Shown: in pieces, positions 45,388-55,263 of the stretch
Layout: every line of letters starts with the position of its first letter
Position numbering within the stretch: the first letter of the stretch is position 1
From: Dolomedes plantarius
Taxonomy: Eukaryota; Arthropoda; Arachnida; Araneae; Dolomedidae
Direction of reading: 5' to 3'
NCBI GenBank assembly: GCA_907164885.2
Contig: OU015495.1
Span: 100,226,827 to 100,290,826, forward strand
Length of the DNA stretch: 64,000 bases
Position numbers and translations under genes: made by a program
The notes under the pieces: model-generated
What the model was told of the DNA's origin: nothing
The model's input: only the letters and a program-made list of their open reading frames with translations
Databases searched by the model: none

Positions 45388-47561
45388 TTAGGGTGGTCCA
45401 AAAAAATTAACTTTCGTAATATACTGCTCCACAAGGTTTATTTTGTTATTTTACATGTAAATAATGCGCCCAATTTTTTTTTCTTCAAAATAATATTTAC
45501 AGGTCGTTCAAGCTCAAACTTTAAAAGTTCAGATTAATAAAGATTTCTTGTAAGTAGTGGGAAAGCTCTTTTGGTGGTTTGCTACTAGATGAAGCAGGAA
45601 TTGTTTTTGTTCTTCGTCTTTCGTAAGGGTTTCATTATATTTTTGTATTAGGCTTAAAGATCTTTCAGCATTGTCATTTACAACTTTCATTTTGAAGCAC
45701 TTTTCTCGAAAGTCACAAAAGCAAGGATCACTTTCCCACTGAGATGGTGATTTTTCTATGAAAGCTTGTGATTTAAATTTATTTCCCTTAACCATGTCAT
45801 CAAAGAATTGTTTTGTCTTTTCAGTCACTAGTTCTTCGGTCTTTACATTTTGCTCTTCATTTTTTAGTTCCAGTCGATAATCACGGGTAGGTTTTGGTGG
45901 ACGATCTATATTTTATATCATTTTCATTTTTGTGTCAATGCAGACTCTGTTATAAAAAAAAAGCTAATGCTACTAAGTGCTCAGATAAATACCATAGGTG
46001 TCTGGAAAATGACGATAATGCTATATTTGCTACAGAAGGATTTGGATATTTCTTCAGGTCGTGTAAAAACTGAATATCATTGTAAGGGGCTTTAATAGCA
46101 TGCAGTGCTTCATTTCAATATTTAATATATATTAGGCTCACAAAACGGCACAATTCTGTAATCTTACCAGATTCTTCAGATGACAGCTTAAATTGTTCTC
46201 GAAAAAGGAATACTTTTAGTGCATAAATACCTTTAGCCATCCATCGAGCGTGATGTGTGGGTCCAGGAGCACGAAACGAAAGATTATTTTTATCTCCTCC
46301 AAGAAAAATTATTGATAATTTCATAAACTCTGGGTGCTTTGGGTGCTTTTTAAGTGCTTTTGGTAGAAATATTAACATATATTCTCTCAGTTTAGTAAAG
46401 TTTACGTTGTCAAATAGTTCCTGATTTGCTGGATTATAAGCAGATTTATCTATTTCCAGGCATACATTCTTAAAACGCTTAAATATTACAGTTTTTGGAC
46501 CTTCAGATGGGCCGAATATAACAGAAAACACAGTGGATGACACAATTTCCATTCTATGGTGACGACATGCAACCCAAATAAGATCTGTCCCTAAATATTT
46601 TTGAATTTGATGCACCTTTGTCTAAACCAGTATTAGCGGCTGTGGTATCGGACACCAGTCCTTTAATATGAGATAATATTCTATTACTGAACTGTTTCAA
46701 TACATGCTTTTACTTGTAATTCTCCAGTTCCTCTTTCAATCTTCGGAATTCCAAGGAGCTTCTCTTAACCATTTCCTGAAACAATAACGGCAATTCGATC
46801 AACTTTTGTGTTTGATCCATCAATATCTGGTAACAGCTTACCATCCCAGTGTAATACTAGAGGTTCATATAGAGAATTTTTTTCTGTTTCTGCAGCTTGT
46901 TGCCTCCCTTTTCTTCTATGTCTCCTTATTGAGCTTCGAGAAAAGGTTTTTGGAGAAATATCGTTCCGAAGTGCACGAGCAACAGCTCCAGCCACGAATA
47001 CAGCTTTCCGATCAGAAATATTAATACGATCTAGTGCACCTACAACAGGAGACCTAAATATATTTTTACATATTTATTTTCAGCGGCTTCGGGAACTGTA
47101 GTTGTATTGAGATCGGATCGGGTTGTAGATGACAGCGGCAGGTAATCTTCTTCACTTTCAAATTGTATCGAATGTGAAGTTTCTGAGTCTGATAATTCTG
47201 ACATGATTTTTTCTACCCCAATTTGCAATTTTGCTTCTCTTTCTTCATATCGATCTTTCGTTAACACTTTATTATCTTCCCGATTTCTGTTTCTTATTTC
47301 TTTTTGTGTAGTTTTCATGTCAAATCCACTCATAGAACAACAAAAAACATCTTCTTTCTGATTTTGAAAGGATTCTCTGTCTTCTTTGTTGCTATGTTAT
47401 ATGATCTTTGAAAATACAAACGTTGAGCGACCTCTTAATATTATCGGATTGGCTTGAAATTTTATTTACATACATTTTGAATACAGAGGAACAAAATAGG
47501 GCTTGTGGAAAGAAAATTCGTATACTTATATTTTTTAACATTATGTCATGGACCACCCTAA
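45388..47561 (-). mobile_element. DNA transposon of uncertain superfamily (hAT-like features)
   Basis: Termini TTAGGGTGGTCCA and its exact complement are flanked by TGTAGCA at 45381-45387 and 47562-47568. This is a perfect 7-bp duplication, or 8 bp (TGTAGCAT) if one T is counted as target. The insertion splits a (ATGT)n array. The 2174-bp element has a broken transposase gene filling the minus strand. The 8-bp reading, the T/CAGGG start and a Cys-x2-His motif point to a divergent hAT element, but the protein is not one I can place with certainty. Confidence 0.8.
45529..47333 (-). pseudogene. Transposase-like gene of an unplaced family, broken
   Basis: Five coding pieces follow one another on the minus strand. 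The first (47333-47040) is a charged N-terminus with Glu/Asp-rich segments. The second (46995-46765) has a basic stretch RRHRRKGRQQ and then HWDGKLLPDIDGSN, DRIAVIVSGNG. The third (46760-46640) reads LLGIPKIERGTGELQVKA and, after two stops, GLVSDTTAANTGLDKGA. The fourth (46615-46115) reads VACRHHRMEIVSSTVFSVIF, FGPSEGPKTVIFKRF and a long helical region to CRFVSLIYIKY. The fifth (45828-45529) reads CFKMKVVNDNAERSLSLIQK and EEQKQFLLHLVANHQKSFP. The conserved Asp in HWDGK and SDTTAAN, and an acid in VVNDNAER, are possible catalytic residues, and CRHHR resembles the hAT Cys-His motif. These catalytic assignments are inference. Several stops and frameshifts make it inactive. Confidence 0.7.
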
Positions 47562-47568
47562 TGTAGCA

Positions 47569-47650
47569 TGTATGTACGTATGTATGCAAGTATGTATTCA
47601 CACACACACATACAAACATACATACATACACATACATACATACATACATA
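47569..47650 (+). repeat. (ATGT)n / (CATA)n microsatellite, right part
   Basis: Continuation of the array at 45323-45387, then a short (CA)n and a series of CATA units. Confidence 0.9.
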
Positions 47651-47791
47651 TGGGAGTAAACACTTAGGACATGCATATTACTTTTCACACCTATGTAATG
47701 TTTTAGTTTCCCCTTATATACAATTGTTGTGAAATGTTCTTTTTGTTTAAATCCTCCTGCTACTAATTTTATTTCACTCTTTTCTCAACAG

Positions 47792-48049
47792 TGTCTATCC
47801 TTTATCCCGGAAGAAAGTTTAAAGCTTTGCGCCAAAAAATACACATACCACTGTCGCAGGAATGCCGTCGGATCGAAAGAAATCCTGGATATACGAGATC
47901 ATTATGTATCTCCCCTGATCACCTGCCTTTCTGCAGTTCTCACTTCGACATTTCATTACTCTCACTTAGGTCCAGAGGCTTAAAGTTCGACCTTCAAATC
48001 TACAATAGAACGGAGATGAAGGTCACAGAGGGATATTCAGTCCTTTCAG
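47792..48049 (+). CDS. Candidate internal exon of an unidentified host gene
   Basis: A TACTAAT-type branch site (about 47761) and a pyrimidine-rich tract lead to CAACAG at 47786-47791. The segment ends TTTCAG followed by GTGAGG at 48050. Between them one frame is fully open for 258 bases, with phase 1 at both borders, and the composition is richer in GC than the flanks. The 85 complete codons give Cys at positions 24, 38 and 47, an Asn-Arg-Thr glycosylation sequon at 71-73, and pieces such as ERNPGYTRSLCIS and GLKFDLQIYNRTEMKVTEGY. Symmetric phase 1-1, cysteines and a sequon would suit an extracellular domain, but I do not recognise the family. A second frame is open for the first 64 codons only. 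No adjoining exon was found in this window, so neighbouring introns must be long. It could still be a chance open segment. Confidence 0.5.
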
Positions 48050-48362
48050 GTGAGGTATTAGAATGCTGCAGGAATTGAGACATGACTAGAAATATATCAT
48101 CCGGTTCATCAAACAGAGTTCGAGTGACTTCGACATTTTTATCATTTGTTCCTAGTTTAAAAATATAAAAAAACCTTTAGTTTTAGAACTGATTCTTTGG
48201 TATTCTGCTGAGGAGCGTTTTTAAGGTAGTGAATGGGCTTAAATTTTTAGTAGATTTTATAAAAATGGAATTGAAATGTGAGTGCAGAATTCGGCAATTT
48301 AACAGTATGATTTTCCTAATAAGTTGAGTTCAACGAGAAAAGCGTAGTCTGAAGATTGTTGA
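48050..48362. other. Putative intron start, nothing else seen
   Basis: Follows the candidate donor site. AT-rich with no further exon signal or repeat. Confidence 0.4.
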
Positions 48363-48504
<142 letters not shown>

Positions 48505-48998
48505 ATATCGAACTCCTGTGAAAAAAATTAACAATTTTCCTTTACAATGACATATCTATATATTTAAGTTATTAAGTCGACTTTCTGGGCAGTCCGTGAG
48601 AGAAAACTTCTGCATCAATTTACTTCATTTTGGTCTCAAACAAAAGATTGTAATCTGTAAATTTGTCAAATTTGCTTTTTGTAACAGCAAATTCTATAAA
48701 TTAGCGATTAATTTCAATTAAAATTTTATTTCTGCGCATGCTCAGTGGCATATTTAAATCTGCCTTTAGAAACTCACTGTTTCTGCTCATGCTCAGTGAC
48801 ATGTTTTAATGAAAAACACGTTTATTCCGAGGAGTATCTCTAGATCTCTCTCTGCCATTTTTATTTTTATGGTAATTATGTTTGTGAAATATAATATTAA
48901 GCCTGATAGAAATTGTTTCGTTCGCGCTATTTAATTAGCTATAATTCACAATAAAAAAATTACTTTCTGCGCATGCTCAAGGACATTTTTAAATCTGT

Positions 48999-49065
48999 CT
49001 TTTCTCGCTTTGCCTCCATTTCGGGAGAGACTGAACTGAAATCGTTAGGATAACTGAAAGATACT
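48999..49065 (+). other. 67-bp mariner-derived segment inside Helitron B
   Basis: Matches 44795-44861 at 63 of 67 positions (CTTTTCTCGCTTTGCCTCCA at its start, GATACT at its end). That source region spans the start codon and 5' leader of the mariner-type transposase pseudogene. Helitron copy 1 lacks it at the corresponding place, where only GGCTTTAG is found. Confidence 0.85.
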
Positions 49066-49212
49066 CACTAAGCCTGAGGCCGCTGAAACACATTAATTTT
49101 TTTCTGCGTTTTATTATGATTTTCAACATTAGGAAATGATGTGTTGAATATAAATTGTGTATTAGTACATTTATTTACTACCTAGCCGTCATGTTTTGAC
49201 GGGTACCAACTA

Positions 49213-50420
49213 CACTGAAGTGCCACTGAATTAGGGATACCTACCTAGTAACGAGTTGGGCCTCCTCTGGCCTTGATAACGGCTGCCACACGACGAGGCA
49301 TAGATTCAACAAGTTTCTGGAAACGTTCCACGGGAATGGCTTGCCAAATATTGGCTAAAGCTGTCCATAATTCAGTAAGGTTCTTTGGTGCTGTGTGATG
49401 GCCTTTCACGCCTTGTTCCAAAACATCCCAAAGATACTCAATAGGATTTAAGTCTGGGCTTCTAGGTGGCCAATTCATGACAGAGAAGTCAGAGGAATGC
49501 TCATCCAACCAGCGAGTAGCCAACCGGGACTTGTGAGAGGTACAGTTGTCTTGCTGGAAAACTCCATTACCGTGCGGATAACAGAACAGCAGAAACGGAT
49601 GGAGGTGATCACCCAGCAACTCTACGTACCGAATTGCATTGAGGGAGGTTGGTACACGCACCAAAGATCCCAAACTGTGCCACGAAAAAACACCCCAGAC
49701 CATGATTGAGCCACCATGCCCTTGTACATTTCCAGCCCGGCATGCAGGATCCATGGCTTCATGAGCCTGACGCCATATTCTCAGCCTCCCGTCGGCGTTA
49801 AGTAGTCGGAATCGAGACTCATCACTCCATGCTACTCGTTTCCAGTCCTCTACACTCCAGTCTCTGTGCTCTCTTGCCCAGGCAAGACGTGCAGCCTGAT
49901 GGCGAGGTACTCTCGTAGGTCGACGGCTTCCGAAACCCATACGGTGAAGCGAGCGTTGCACAGTCCGTTTACTGACTGTACGACTGGCACCGTCATTAAA
50001 CTGGGTGGTAATTTGAGCTAATGTTTGGCTTCGCTGGCTACGTACAATGCGCCTGAGCCGTCTCTCACCACGCACTGTCAAGGCTAATTGTCCTTTGCAG
50101 TTTGCCCGATCGCTAGTTTTTTTTCCACCATCCATGTATTCTTGGCATACTCTTGACACTGTCGACCTTGAAAATCCTAGCTGTCTGACGATTTCGGAAA
50201 TTGAATGGCCCATGCATCGCGCACCTACGATTTGTCCGCGATCGAAGGCGTCTAAATCAGGCAGTTTACCCATACTGGCAATTCCAACAACTAATTCAGA
50301 ACAACCACAGTACGCGCTATATATGCAGTTACCACAGCGCCCTCACTTGCGCATACATGATGCGCAGCGCTAAACAATTTGCATAGGCTTTGCTATCCCT
50401 AATTCAGTGGCACTTTAGTG
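49213..50420 (-). mobile_element. Intact Tc1/mariner-superfamily transposon, DD36E type
   Basis: Termini CACTGAAGTGCCACTGAATT and, reversed, CACTAAAGTGCCACTGAATT continue to GGGATA, 27 bases with one mismatch. TA flanks at 49211-49212 and 50421-50422. The 1208-bp element holds one uninterrupted transposase gene. Near-identical ends and an intact gene indicate recent activity. Confidence 0.95.
49245..50273 (-). CDS. Tc1-type transposase (DD36E), apparently intact
   Basis: A 342-codon frame from the Met codon at 50273 to TAG at 49245-49247, the usual length for Tc1 transposases, fills the element. Residues 1-120 are the paired-type DNA-binding region: FDRGQIVGARCMGHSISEIV, then QLGFSRSTVSRVCQEY (first helix-turn-helix), and SQRSQTLAQITTQFNDG, SKRTVQRSLHRMGF (second). 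A basic segment SRRPTRVPRHQAARL links it to the catalytic domain. The catalytic acids are Asp151 (WSDESRF), Asp242 (FQQDNCTSH) and Glu279 (SPDLNPIEYLWD), with 36 residues between the last two, against 34 in classical Tc1. A Gly-rich block (QGHGGSIMVWGVF) and a C-terminal SMPRRVAAVIKARGGPTRY are as in the family. It would cut and paste the element at TA sites in the nucleus. A TATA-like GCTATATATG lies about 45 bases upstream of the Met codon. A DD36E group has been described in animals under the name Incomer; whether this copy belongs there needs a tree. Confidence 0.93.
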   Translation of the reverse strand: MGKLPDLDAFDRGQIVGARCMGHSISEIVRQLGFSRSTVSRVCQEYMDGGKKTSDRANCKGQLALTVRGERRLRRIVRSQRSQTLAQITTQFNDGASRTVSKRTVQRSLHRMGFGSRRPTRVPRHQAARLAWAREHRDWSVEDWKRVAWSDESRFRLLNADGRLRIWRQAHEAMDPACRAGNVQGHGGSIMVWGVFSWHSLGSLVRVPTSLNAIRYVELLGDHLHPFLLFCYPHGNGVFQQDNCTSHKSRLATRWLDEHSSDFSVMNWPPRSPDLNPIEYLWDVLEQGVKGHHTAPKNLTELWTALANIWQAIPVERFQKLVESMPRRVAAVIKARGGPTRY

Positions 50421-50423
50421 TAG

Positions 50424-52015
50424 TTAATTATAATTTTCTGTTTGTAATTATGGAAAATATTAAATTTTGTAATCGGATGTTTCCTTCCTGATAACCCTGT
50501 GTATAATTGCTTTTGTAATTTTTTTATGTACGTGAAAGTGTGCATTATTAACAAATTATACAATAAAAACATATATACTGGATCAGCATGAAATGACATA
50601 CATATACGTCAAAATTCAACCAAACTCTTCAGAAATTAAAATTTATCACTCTCTGTTGAAAAGAGATCGTGCCACAGCATTTATGTCTGGGAATAAATCT
50701 CGCAGCGTTTTAACTACTGCAAGACTTGAATACATTATTTTTTTCTGCTAAGTTAACGTGGAATAGCTAAGGTGGTTAAGATCTCAAAGAACACGTTTTC
50801 ACTGCAGTCATCTTTGGAGTGGCTTCCATTAATTACTGAGCTAAAGAAAGGTTATGATCATTTGTTAATAACCAAAATATGAAGTTTTAGAAAATAATGT
50901 ATTATATTATACGTTAAAAATTTATAAAAATATTTTGTTTCGCACATGTTTAGTGGCATTATACTTGACGAATACTTTTTAAATTGTAAGATACTAAAAT
51001 GGATATGTAAACATATGATGAGTTACTAGAATGTTTTTATTTAATGAATGTTTTTATTTAAATGAATAAAAATTATGTAAAATTCTAGAACGAGATGAAG
51101 TAATTCAATGCCGATATAGGCCCTGAATTGTTTGAAAATGGGGAACTATTTCAAATCCAAATCATGTTCCATCGTAAGTTGGACTTGCCATCCATGACCA
51201 GAAATATAGTATTAAGGGAACATAAACCACTTTTCTAGTAAAGATTCGATTTGAAAAAAAAAGATTTTGTATAGTCCTCTGTTAGTCTAGACGTCCATAA
51301 CCGCTCTTCTTTCACTTTGGTTTAGGTTTCTGTTTTATTTTGAACTAGTGTCAAGGATAGTTGTTTCTGTGTGAAAGTATTGGATTTTCGTATCGCTGTT
51401 AAAGACTTAACAAAAAATGAATTTCAAAAGTGCTTTGAATTAAAACAAAAGTCGTTTGAGATACAAAAGAACAAGATTTTAAAAAAATGTGTAAAATATT
51501 TTCTTAATAAAGATCAACCGTAACACTTTTACAAGCGATTGAGAACTAAAGTGATTTCATGAACTGTAGTTAAATAGTTTAACTAGTTTATAAGAATTGT
51601 AACCCCAAAACAATGGTGCTTCGTTTAATTGTTGTTCGCATTTTTAAAACGCGTGTCGATAGTATGGTCAAACTTTAAAATTTCCAAATTTTACAGTGTA
51701 AATATGGCTTTTAAAAGGCCCACAGAATTTGAAGACATAAAGAAATTTTGTTATTATTGTATTTTTTGTCATTCTTAGTCGCTACATAAATATCGAAGAC
51801 GTTTAATATCAAAGTGCAGCGACATAAATTTGGCAATTTTGGTTATGTGGTTTCTGATTTGAGGAATGTTTTCATCCTCTATCTTGAGTGTTCGAACTCA
51901 GGATTAAAATAGGATTTTATTATATTCCATAAAGAAGCTATTCTAACACTACTTTGACGCCCCTTGTTCTCTTATGTATTCCCAGCATATTAATGGTAGA
52001 AAAATTGAAGGGTAA
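50424..52015. other. Unassigned intergenic sequence
   Basis: No open frame with a motif, no transposon ends and no repeats were recognised. Confidence 0.5.
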
Positions 52016-52019
52016 AACC

Positions 52020-52470
52020 TGGGAGAACATTTAGGACTGTTGGAAATCGTATGACCACAAGCCCCGCAAGGAAGCAGTAGCAAATTTTAGGCTACAGACT
52101 AGACACGAATGCATGGCAGAATATCTGTTCAAAATGGGCATATTTCCTACCAACGTTTGTCCGATCTGCAGCGCATTCGTTATGAATTCAGATCACCTTC
52201 TAACTTGCCATGGACTTGACAGAATCTCCCAAATAAACGGACATATCAGCAAATTGTACTGGGATGCAAGGACTAGTATGAACTCTCTGTGTGACTGAAC
52301 TTTTTGATTGTGAATATATTTCTAGTTTATTTGATTGCGAAGTTTTTATTGTTGGTCTCTAGTTTATATTGCTGTTTTGTTTTGTTTTATTTCCTGATCC
52401 TTTGTAATGTTGTGGGCTGCATGATCTGTATGAATTAATTTCCGGAATAAATCCATTTGTAACACATACT
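52020..52470 (+). mobile_element. LINE 3'-end fragment, second family
   Basis: A short coding tail is followed by a 3' untranslated stretch ending near GGAATAAATCCATTTGTAAC. The 5' side is truncated and no target duplication was identified. It differs from the copy at 40715. Confidence 0.6.
52040..52298 (+). pseudogene. LINE ORF2 C-terminal fragment
   Basis: The forward frame reads RKEAVANFRLQTRHECMAEY, then LFKMGIFPTNVCPICSAFVM, NSDHLLTCHGLD and ends LYWDARTSMNSLCD before TGA. The first part is the end of an RNase H-like region. The C-x2-C...H-x4-C pattern (VCPICS, SDHLLTC) is the terminal zinc-knuckle-like motif of many arthropod LINE polyproteins, and LYWDAR is a common closing phrase. 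The polymerase is missing. About 80 codons are readable without a stop, so this is a modestly aged fragment. Confidence 0.7.
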
Positions 52471-53149
52471 AAATGGAAGTATTAACTACTGAATGAATAG
52501 TCGATAGTCCACTACATTAAAAAAATTAACTCGCAAAAATTCTCCAAACAAATCTTTTTTACTTCAATATTTCAATTTTCCCATTTACAACTAAAAGCCT
52601 TAGAACTTTACACATACCTCGACGATTGCCAGTGATAAATACGCAATAATCTTCTTGCAGCAGCTTCCAAGCTAGAGAGCTAAACCCCCACCCACGGTTT
52701 TAAGATTTGCACGAATCGCAATGACCGATCAATTTCTAAATTAAGATCTCCCACCATAACATTTTACACATAATCCCTTACAAGCTTTTATTTGATACTA
52801 CTAAACATCATATATTGAGGGAGAACTGTAGAATAATTCGTACAAACAAAATACCACCTAACTTCAGCCCGAATGCATCAAAAATCATATTGTAAAATTT
52901 ATTTTCTTGACCTTAAAATAGACCATTAAAAGCTGCTATGGAAAAACTGTCTAGCGTGCAATTTTTTAAATTCTTCCTTATTAAAAAAGAGATATGACGA
53001 GACATTAATGGAACCCACCACGATCGACATGCCCCGCCAACACTCCACTAGCTCACTGTAACATGTCGCTAATAATTTTTAAGTGTAGGCGGGAGATTAC
53101 ACCGCACCCCCAACTACTTTATCTCATTCCTTCAGATTTTCATCTCAGG

Positions 53150-53154
<5 letters not shown>
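52471..53154. other. Unassigned intergenic sequence
   Basis: Nothing recognised. A GC-richer patch at about 53000-53130 has no motif. Confidence 0.5.

Positions 53155-53191
<37 letters not shown>
53155..53191. repeat. (TA)n array
   Basis: 37 bases of TA, ending at the CAGTG terminus of the next element. Confidence 0.95.
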
Positions 53192-53194
<3 letters not shown>

Positions 53195-53345
53195 TGAAAA
53201 ATTGTCCTTAAGTAGAGATCGTCCTTAAACAGAATTTGTTAAAAAATAACATTTCCCATAACGTCGGAGAAGCCGGGACCGGGAACTATCGTCTTTAAAT
53301 AGAGATTGTCGTTAAGTACAGCGTCGTTAAATTGAGAGCCAACTG
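53192..53345. mobile_element. Short pogo/Tigger MITE in a (TA)n array
   Basis: CAGTGAAAAATTGTCCTTAA at the left and reversed CAGTTGGCTCTCAATTTAAC at the right, with TA flanks. Repeated TCCTTAA-GTAGAGAT and GTCTTTAAATAGAGAT words are characteristic of Tigger subterminal regions. 154 bp, no coding. Confidence 0.75.
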
Positions 53346-53360
53346 TATATATATATATTC

Positions 53361-53550
53361 TAATGGAGGGAATACAAAGTAGACTGTAGTAAGTAACAAT
53401 TTTATTGAAAGCGGTGCCACAACATGGGCTTGAAAAAGGGCCGCTGAAAGCTACGCGACTTACTCATTTAGAGCAAGTTTCACACTAGCGTTTTTCATAC
53501 AACCAAAAGGTGGCACTACAATCACCGGAAATTGCCGTGATCAGTACGGA
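53361..53550 (-). repeat. Possible short solo LTR between (TA)n tracts
   Basis: On the minus strand it starts TGTTCCGTACTGATC and has a CAATAAAATTG polyadenylation-like signal about 40 bases before its end. Both sides are TA tracts. The 3' end is not a clean CA, and no second copy is present, so this is weak. Confidence 0.3.
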
Positions 53551-53570
53551 ACATATATATATATATATAA

Positions 53571-54162
53571 ACTATTTATAGGCGGTCGTATAAGAAAAAA
53601 AAGAGTTTTCCCTAATACAAAGTTTATTTATTCCGAACGTTACAATGTTTTAATATGCTTTCTAGGTAATCAATTTTCATTGCTACTAATATCAACGTGT
53701 AAAACATTGATAATTCTAAATGCAAAACAAAAAACTGTGTTTTAACAGATAGGTTTAGGAATATCTGTAACAATTTATTTGCTTGAACATTATTTATAAA
53801 ATTTGAGTATAATTAACAGACTGAATCAAATTTCAATCTTCTGATGTAACAACAGAACACGCTAAATACTCAGGATCTCCCTACTTTACTTCTAATATTT
53901 TCATACGAGAAAGATATTTTATTATGAACTCATTAATTATTTAAAAACGATTGCACGAAAAATGAAGGTACTTTTAGGGCTTTTATTCATGCATTTAGAA
54001 GATACCGTGGACAGAACTTTATGCATTTGTTCATCCTTCAGTTTTAACGTAATGAAATTCTAAGTATATGCGGTAAAGTTTTCGAGTAAATAACCTAAAT
54101 GCATTTAAAATCTTTGAAGGCGGTAACTTGTAACAGCTACACGCAGATGTAATGATTCAGTC
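53571..54162. other. Unassigned intergenic sequence
   Basis: Nothing recognised. Confidence 0.5.
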
Positions 54163-54170
54163 TGTAATGG

Positions 54171-54357
54171 CAGAGCCTGACTAAGGCAGGGGCACACGGG
54201 GCAGTTGCCCCGGGCCCCCACATCAGAGGGGGGCCCCCAAATCGAATAGAAAGTTTAGTAATAAGTATTAAGTTCTTCATTACTGAAGTAGTGAAGCAGA
54301 GGGGGGCCCCCAAAGAAGTTTTTGCCCCGGGCCCCAATTAGGCTAAGTCGGGCCCTG
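54171..54357. mobile_element. hAT MITE with perfect 8-bp target duplication
   Basis: CAGAGCCTGACTAAGGCAGG at the left and reversed CAGGGCCCGACTTAGCCTAA at the right, both with GGCCCCC-rich subterminal regions. The 8-mer TGTAATGG flanks it exactly (54163-54170 and 54358-54365). 187 bp, GC-rich against the surroundings. Overlapping minus-strand frames are chance. Confidence 0.95.
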
Positions 54358-54365
54358 TGTAATGG

Positions 54366-54842
54366 TTCAGCTGAAAATCGATTAATCCAGGGTTTGACTT
54401 CAGGTAAAGCGAATTTCGCTGCCGTGATTCTCTCACCATGGTGTTGTAAATGTAAATATGCGATGTAAAAAAAATTTGAAGAGGGTAAATAAAAGTTTAC
54501 GAAGATAAGAAAATGTGCATTAAAGAGGTAGAAAGAGGGACAAGTACCTCGAAAAATATTTTCTTTCAACTGTAAATAAAAAACGCTAGAAATAAAATAT
54601 TATCAATTTACATAATTTTTTTGTTACATAAATAAAACTGGTATATTAATTTTCTTCAACACCATGGGAAATAAAATAGCAATTTAGATAAAGTGACTTA
54701 TTCAAAGAAGTGTTTAAAATTTTTATGTTAAAATATTGCTATATAAGTTTCCTACATATTATGAAGTAGATACATAGATAGATCAGTGAGATTTTTATTA
54801 GATTTTATACGGAAGCAGATTTGACTCGAAGGATTCCTAAAT

Positions 54843-54843
<1 letters not shown>
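54366..54843. other. Unassigned intergenic sequence
   Basis: Nothing recognised. Confidence 0.5.

Positions 54844-54927
<84 letters not shown>
54844..54927. repeat. (TA)n array
   Basis: 84 bases of TA ending directly at a CAGTCGAACC terminus. Confidence 0.95.
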
Positions 54928-54930
<3 letters not shown>

Positions 54931-55245
54931 TCGAACCCCGTTATATCGAACTTCACGGGACCAAATGTTTTGTTCGCTATATCTGAACCGTTAATAAAAA
55001 TGCTAGAGTTCACAAAATGTATAACTCATTAGTTGCAATGTGTATTCAATAATGATGTATTAAAAAATGATAAAATATATTAAAAATTATCATTAATGAA
55101 TTAAATCGACTAAAATCGATTACATTAAACAGACTCAATACTAGTTGAATTACGTACAATAGGAAAACTGCGGGACCAAAATTTTCGTTCGTTATATCCG
55201 TGAGTTCGTTATATACCGGGTTCGTTATATAACGGGGTTCGATTG
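54928..55245. mobile_element. Pogo/Tigger MITE in a (TA)n array
   Basis: CAGTCGAACCCCGTTATATC at the left and reversed CAATCGAACCCCGTTATATA at the right, TA-flanked. Repeated GTTCGTTATAT words lie inside the right end. The CGAACCCCGTTATA ends are characteristic of Tigger elements. 318 bp without transposase. Confidence 0.9.
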
Positions 55246-55263
55246 TATATATATATATATATG

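Larger units (their letters stand above)
48555..50423 (+). mobile_element. Helitron family B, copy 2, interrupted by a Tc1-type element
   Basis: Starts at 48555 with TCTATATATTTAAGTT after an A. It runs to the hairpin CCGTCATGTTTTGACGG and GGTACCAAC, then TA at 49211-49212. After the Tc1 insertion and its duplicated TA (50421-50422) come G and T. Removing the insertion restores ...CCAACTAG followed by T, the correct Helitron 3' end. Relative to copy 1 (9643-10731) it lacks the internal duplications and contains a 67-base segment derived from a mariner-type element. Confidence 0.8.
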
